Positions 62,228 to 64,000 of a stretch of DNA of 64,000 bases are shown piece by piece. Location of the stretch: contig NPFB01000001.1 in NCBI GenBank assembly GCA_014084085.1, forward strand, positions 617,549 through 681,548, read 5' to 3'. A model generated the notes under the pieces. The model made no database searches, was not told the origin of the DNA, and saw only the letters and a program-made list of their open reading frames with translations. Made by a program: the position numbers and the translations under genes. The DNA comes from Hondaea fermentalgiana. Its lineage: Eukaryota; Sar; Bigyra; Thraustochytrida; Thraustochytriidae. Within the stretch, counting starts at the first letter, position 1, and each line of letters starts with the position of its first letter.

Positions 62228-62266
62228 TTGGCTGGCTGGCTGGCTGGCTGGCTGGCTTGCTGGCTA
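62228..62266 (+). repeat. (GGCT)n microsatellite
   Basis: Near-perfect GGCT units ending about 20 bp before the lebercilin-like start codon, within its 5' leader. Confidence 0.9.
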
Positions 62267-62286
62267 CACTCCGCTTCGTAGCCAAG

Positions 62287-64000
62287 ATGGACGACGACTC
62301 TGGCGAGTACAGCCAGGAAGACTTTGAGGATGAGCAAGAACAACAACGGCGCGGCACCTCGCGCGGACCTGGCAAAGCAGCTCGACCCGAGGACTATGAT
62401 CGCGAGAACATCGTCGATGACGTTGGCGACGACGACGATGACGACGACGACAACATGATGAACAACGACGTCGCTGACGACTATGAAGAAGAACTCGGCG
62501 ACTCGTCCGAAGATGATGAGGCAAGCGTGGGAATGGGCGAGCAAGAGCGCATCGAAAAGCTCCGGCTCGCCAACGAGGTTCTTCGCAAGCAGCTCAAAGA
62601 TTTCGCTCGGGTCTTCGAGGTCACAATGAATAGCAAAGGTGCTGGCGCGCCTGGACTTCGCGGAAGCAGCGGCGACAATGGGAAGCGTTCTCTTCGCGCG
62701 ATTGTCCAGTCCAAGCAAAAGCAAGTGCAAACGTTGCAGAAAAAGCTCGAAAACTACAAGAAAAGCAACCAGCAATTGAAGCGACAGATGAAAGAGGCCT
62801 TCACGACGGACCGCGTGCTCCTCCTTACAAACGAGGTCGAAGAAAAGCAGCGCACCATTGATCAACTTGTCGAAGAGAACAAAGGCCTGCAAGCATTGCA
62901 GCGTTCGCACGTCAAGCGAATTGCCAAACAGCAAGAGAGTCGTGGTACATGGTCGTCCAAGCTCACGAACCTTCAGGAAGAATTGCGCGTTGCTCGCGAA
63001 ACCTTGCGAAAGTACCGCGACAAGACCAGAACGGCCGAAGAGGACTCGAAGCGCCACCGCGAGCACATCATGAAGCTCACCGACCGAAATAAGGATCTCA
63101 AGAGCGAGATCCGGCGGTACGAGGCAGCGAATGGAAAAGCCAAGACAAGGGACACCATCGATGCCGAGCAACAACAGGCAAAGTGGGATACGGAGCGACA
63201 AAAGTTGGAACACACTATTCAAATTCTTGAAAAGAGCAACAAGCAGGAACGCGTGAAAGCGCATCAGGCCGCCAAGCAGCTCGAGATCAAGGTGCGCGAA
63301 CACGAGACCGCAATTGCTGGAATGCGGGGAGAACTCGAGCAGCGGGAAAAGGATATGCGCTACCAGCTTGTGCAGATTAAGAAGCTCAAGCGCGGACTCC
63401 GGGAACTCGCCATGGGTGATGCTCCATTGCCTGTGGGTGATGCACCCTGGTCGACGAACATGCACAAGTTTCTCACTGACGACGGGGTCCTTTCTCCGGC
63501 GAGCTCGCCGGGACCTCGCGCGGACCCATATATTAGGCGCAACGAGCCCGACCTCGTCGAAGAAGGACAAGCGTCTACCGAGCGACGGGCCGCATCGCCT
63601 GCTCCTTCTCCATCTGTCCAGACCAAAGCTCCGGGAGCAGCAACTGTTGCAGCGGTGCCAAGATCGTTGGAGGACGAAGACGATGCTGTTGTTGCTAGCG
63701 ACCGTGGAAGCGTGAAAGCCCTCAGCAGTCCTCAGCCGATCACGTCTGCGTCCACGTTCACCGGCGTATCGACGAAGTCTCCCGACACGGCCGTGGCCCC
63801 GACCAACGATACAAGCTCCTCGCGCCCTCAAGACCAGACAGACAATAAGAACGACGAGGAGGTCGTCATCGACGAGATTGAGGAGGACACCCCCGACAGC
63901 TACAGCGACATTGACGAGGAGAAAGAGGAAAAAGTCGGTTCAAAGTCAGTCTCGGCAGCAGCGCAAAAGCAGCAGGAAGAGGAAGTAGTGGAAGCTCCGC
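62287..64000 (+). CDS. LCA5: Lebercilin (LCA5)-like ciliary coiled-coil protein, partial at right edge
   Basis: Lebercilin is a cilium and basal-body protein linked to intraflagellar transport. The frame starts at the ATG at 62287 and stays open to the window end (571 complete codons), so the C-terminus is missing. Residues 1-90 are strongly acidic. Continuous coiled coil runs over about 95-385. Within it the segment from SLRAIVQSKQKQVQTLQKK (about 136) through TIDQLVEENKGLQALQRSHVK and LTNLQEELRVARETLRKYR matches the lebercilin domain pattern. A Pro/Ser-rich and acidic low-complexity tail follows. A long frame on the opposite strand (62032-63831) is a shadow of this gene. Homology rests on coiled-coil motifs, so it is less certain than for globular domains. 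Confidence 0.78.
   Translation, partial: MDDDSGEYSQEDFEDEQEQQRRGTSRGPGKAARPEDYDRENIVDDVGDDDDDDDDNMMNNDVADDYEEELGDSSEDDEASVGMGEQERIEKLRLANEVLRKQLKDFARVFEVTMNSKGAGAPGLRGSSGDNGKRSLRAIVQSKQKQVQTLQKKLENYKKSNQQLKRQMKEAFTTDRVLLLTNEVEEKQRTIDQLVEENKGLQALQRSHVKRIAKQQESRGTWSSKLTNLQEELRVARETLRKYRDKTRTAEEDSKRHREHIMKLTDRNKDLKSEIRRYEAANGKAKTRDTIDAEQQQAKWDTERQKLEHTIQILEKSNKQERVKAHQAAKQLEIKVREHETAIAGMRGELEQREKDMRYQLVQIKKLKRGLRELAMGDAPLPVGDAPWSTNMHKFLTDDGVLSPASSPGPRADPYIRRNEPDLVEEGQASTERRAASPAPSPSVQTKAPGAATVAAVPRSLEDEDDAVVASDRGSVKALSSPQPITSASTFTGVSTKSPDTAVAPTNDTSSSRPQDQTDNKNDEEVVIDEIEEDTPDSYSDIDEEKEEKVGSKSVSAAAQKQQEEEVVEAP

Larger units (their letters stand above)
60147..62286. promoter_or_regulatory. Divergent intergenic region, channelrhodopsin / lebercilin-like gene
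   Basis: About 2.1 kb between two divergent starts, with no convincing gene. It holds a tandem 15-bp duplication (CCGCACTTCGCCGCG at 61116-61130 and 61131-61145), an AACGGAT/ATCCGTT inverted pair near 61591 and 61634, and a (TGGC)n array at 62228-62266. Open frames here are short and lack domains. Confidence 0.5.

Noticed and set aside
62032..63831. Minus-strand frame of about 600 codons
   Set aside because: Antisense shadow of the lebercilin-like gene; the plus strand gives a coherent acidic and coiled-coil protein, the minus strand an incoherent Arg/Leu/Val-rich translation.

Overview
The window is nuclear DNA of a single-celled eukaryote, most likely a labyrinthulomycete (thraustochytrid-type stramenopile). 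The evidence is a set of typical eukaryotic nuclear genes (cohesin kleisin, SMC6, MUS81, PGAM5, PCIF1), mostly uninterrupted by introns. The three introns that can be placed are GT-AG and very short (64, 86 and 99 nt). There are also flagellum-type genes and a microbial-type channelrhodopsin. The taxon is an inference: no rRNA or other direct marker is present.

Layout. 1-2940 holds no convincing gene, only GC-rich low-complexity and microsatellite DNA. 2.9-9 kb: a PX-domain AGC kinase (SGK-like, +), a two-exon CMP-Kdo synthetase (-) and MUS81 (+). 9-16 kb: SMC6 (-) and two-exon RAD21 (+), head to head; with MUS81 they form a genome-maintenance cluster. 16.6-30.4 kb: an amphipathic-helix protein (+), PGAM5 (-), a UIM/IQ/RBR-type ubiquitin-ligase-like protein (+), a PCIF1/CAPAM cap methyltransferase (+), a HAD-like protein (-) and a C2-FKBP-SAM fusion (+). 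31.2-36.9 kb: a two-exon seven-TM protein (-) diverging from a coiled-coil/WD40 protein (+). 37.0-51.5 kb: one intron-free 14.5-kb frame (-) for a 4,819-residue DUF3638/DUF3645 protein that also carries SH3, EF-hand and Vps62-like modules. 52.3-55.9 kb: a probably mitochondrial NFACT-R protein (+) and a CPA2 cation/proton antiporter (-). 58.1-60.1 kb: a channelrhodopsin with a degenerate receiver-like domain and a C-terminal MYND zinc finger (-). 62.3 kb to the right edge: a lebercilin-like ciliary coiled-coil protein (+), cut by the window.

The standout is the channelrhodopsin. Its opsin core keeps the Schiff-base lysine (K230), its counterion (D226) and the C98/D128 pair typical of channelrhodopsins, but replaces the usual proton-acceptor carboxylate with valine (V93). 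The cytoplasmic tail looks like a signalling scaffold, and its nearest neighbours are a ciliary gene and a cation antiporter. Most genes here also have simple-sequence microsatellites just upstream of the start codon, and the region upstream of the C2-FKBP-SAM gene carries five copies of one 8-mer within 91 bp. Where a frame opened with a non-ATG codon, the first in-frame ATG that suits the protein family was used as start.
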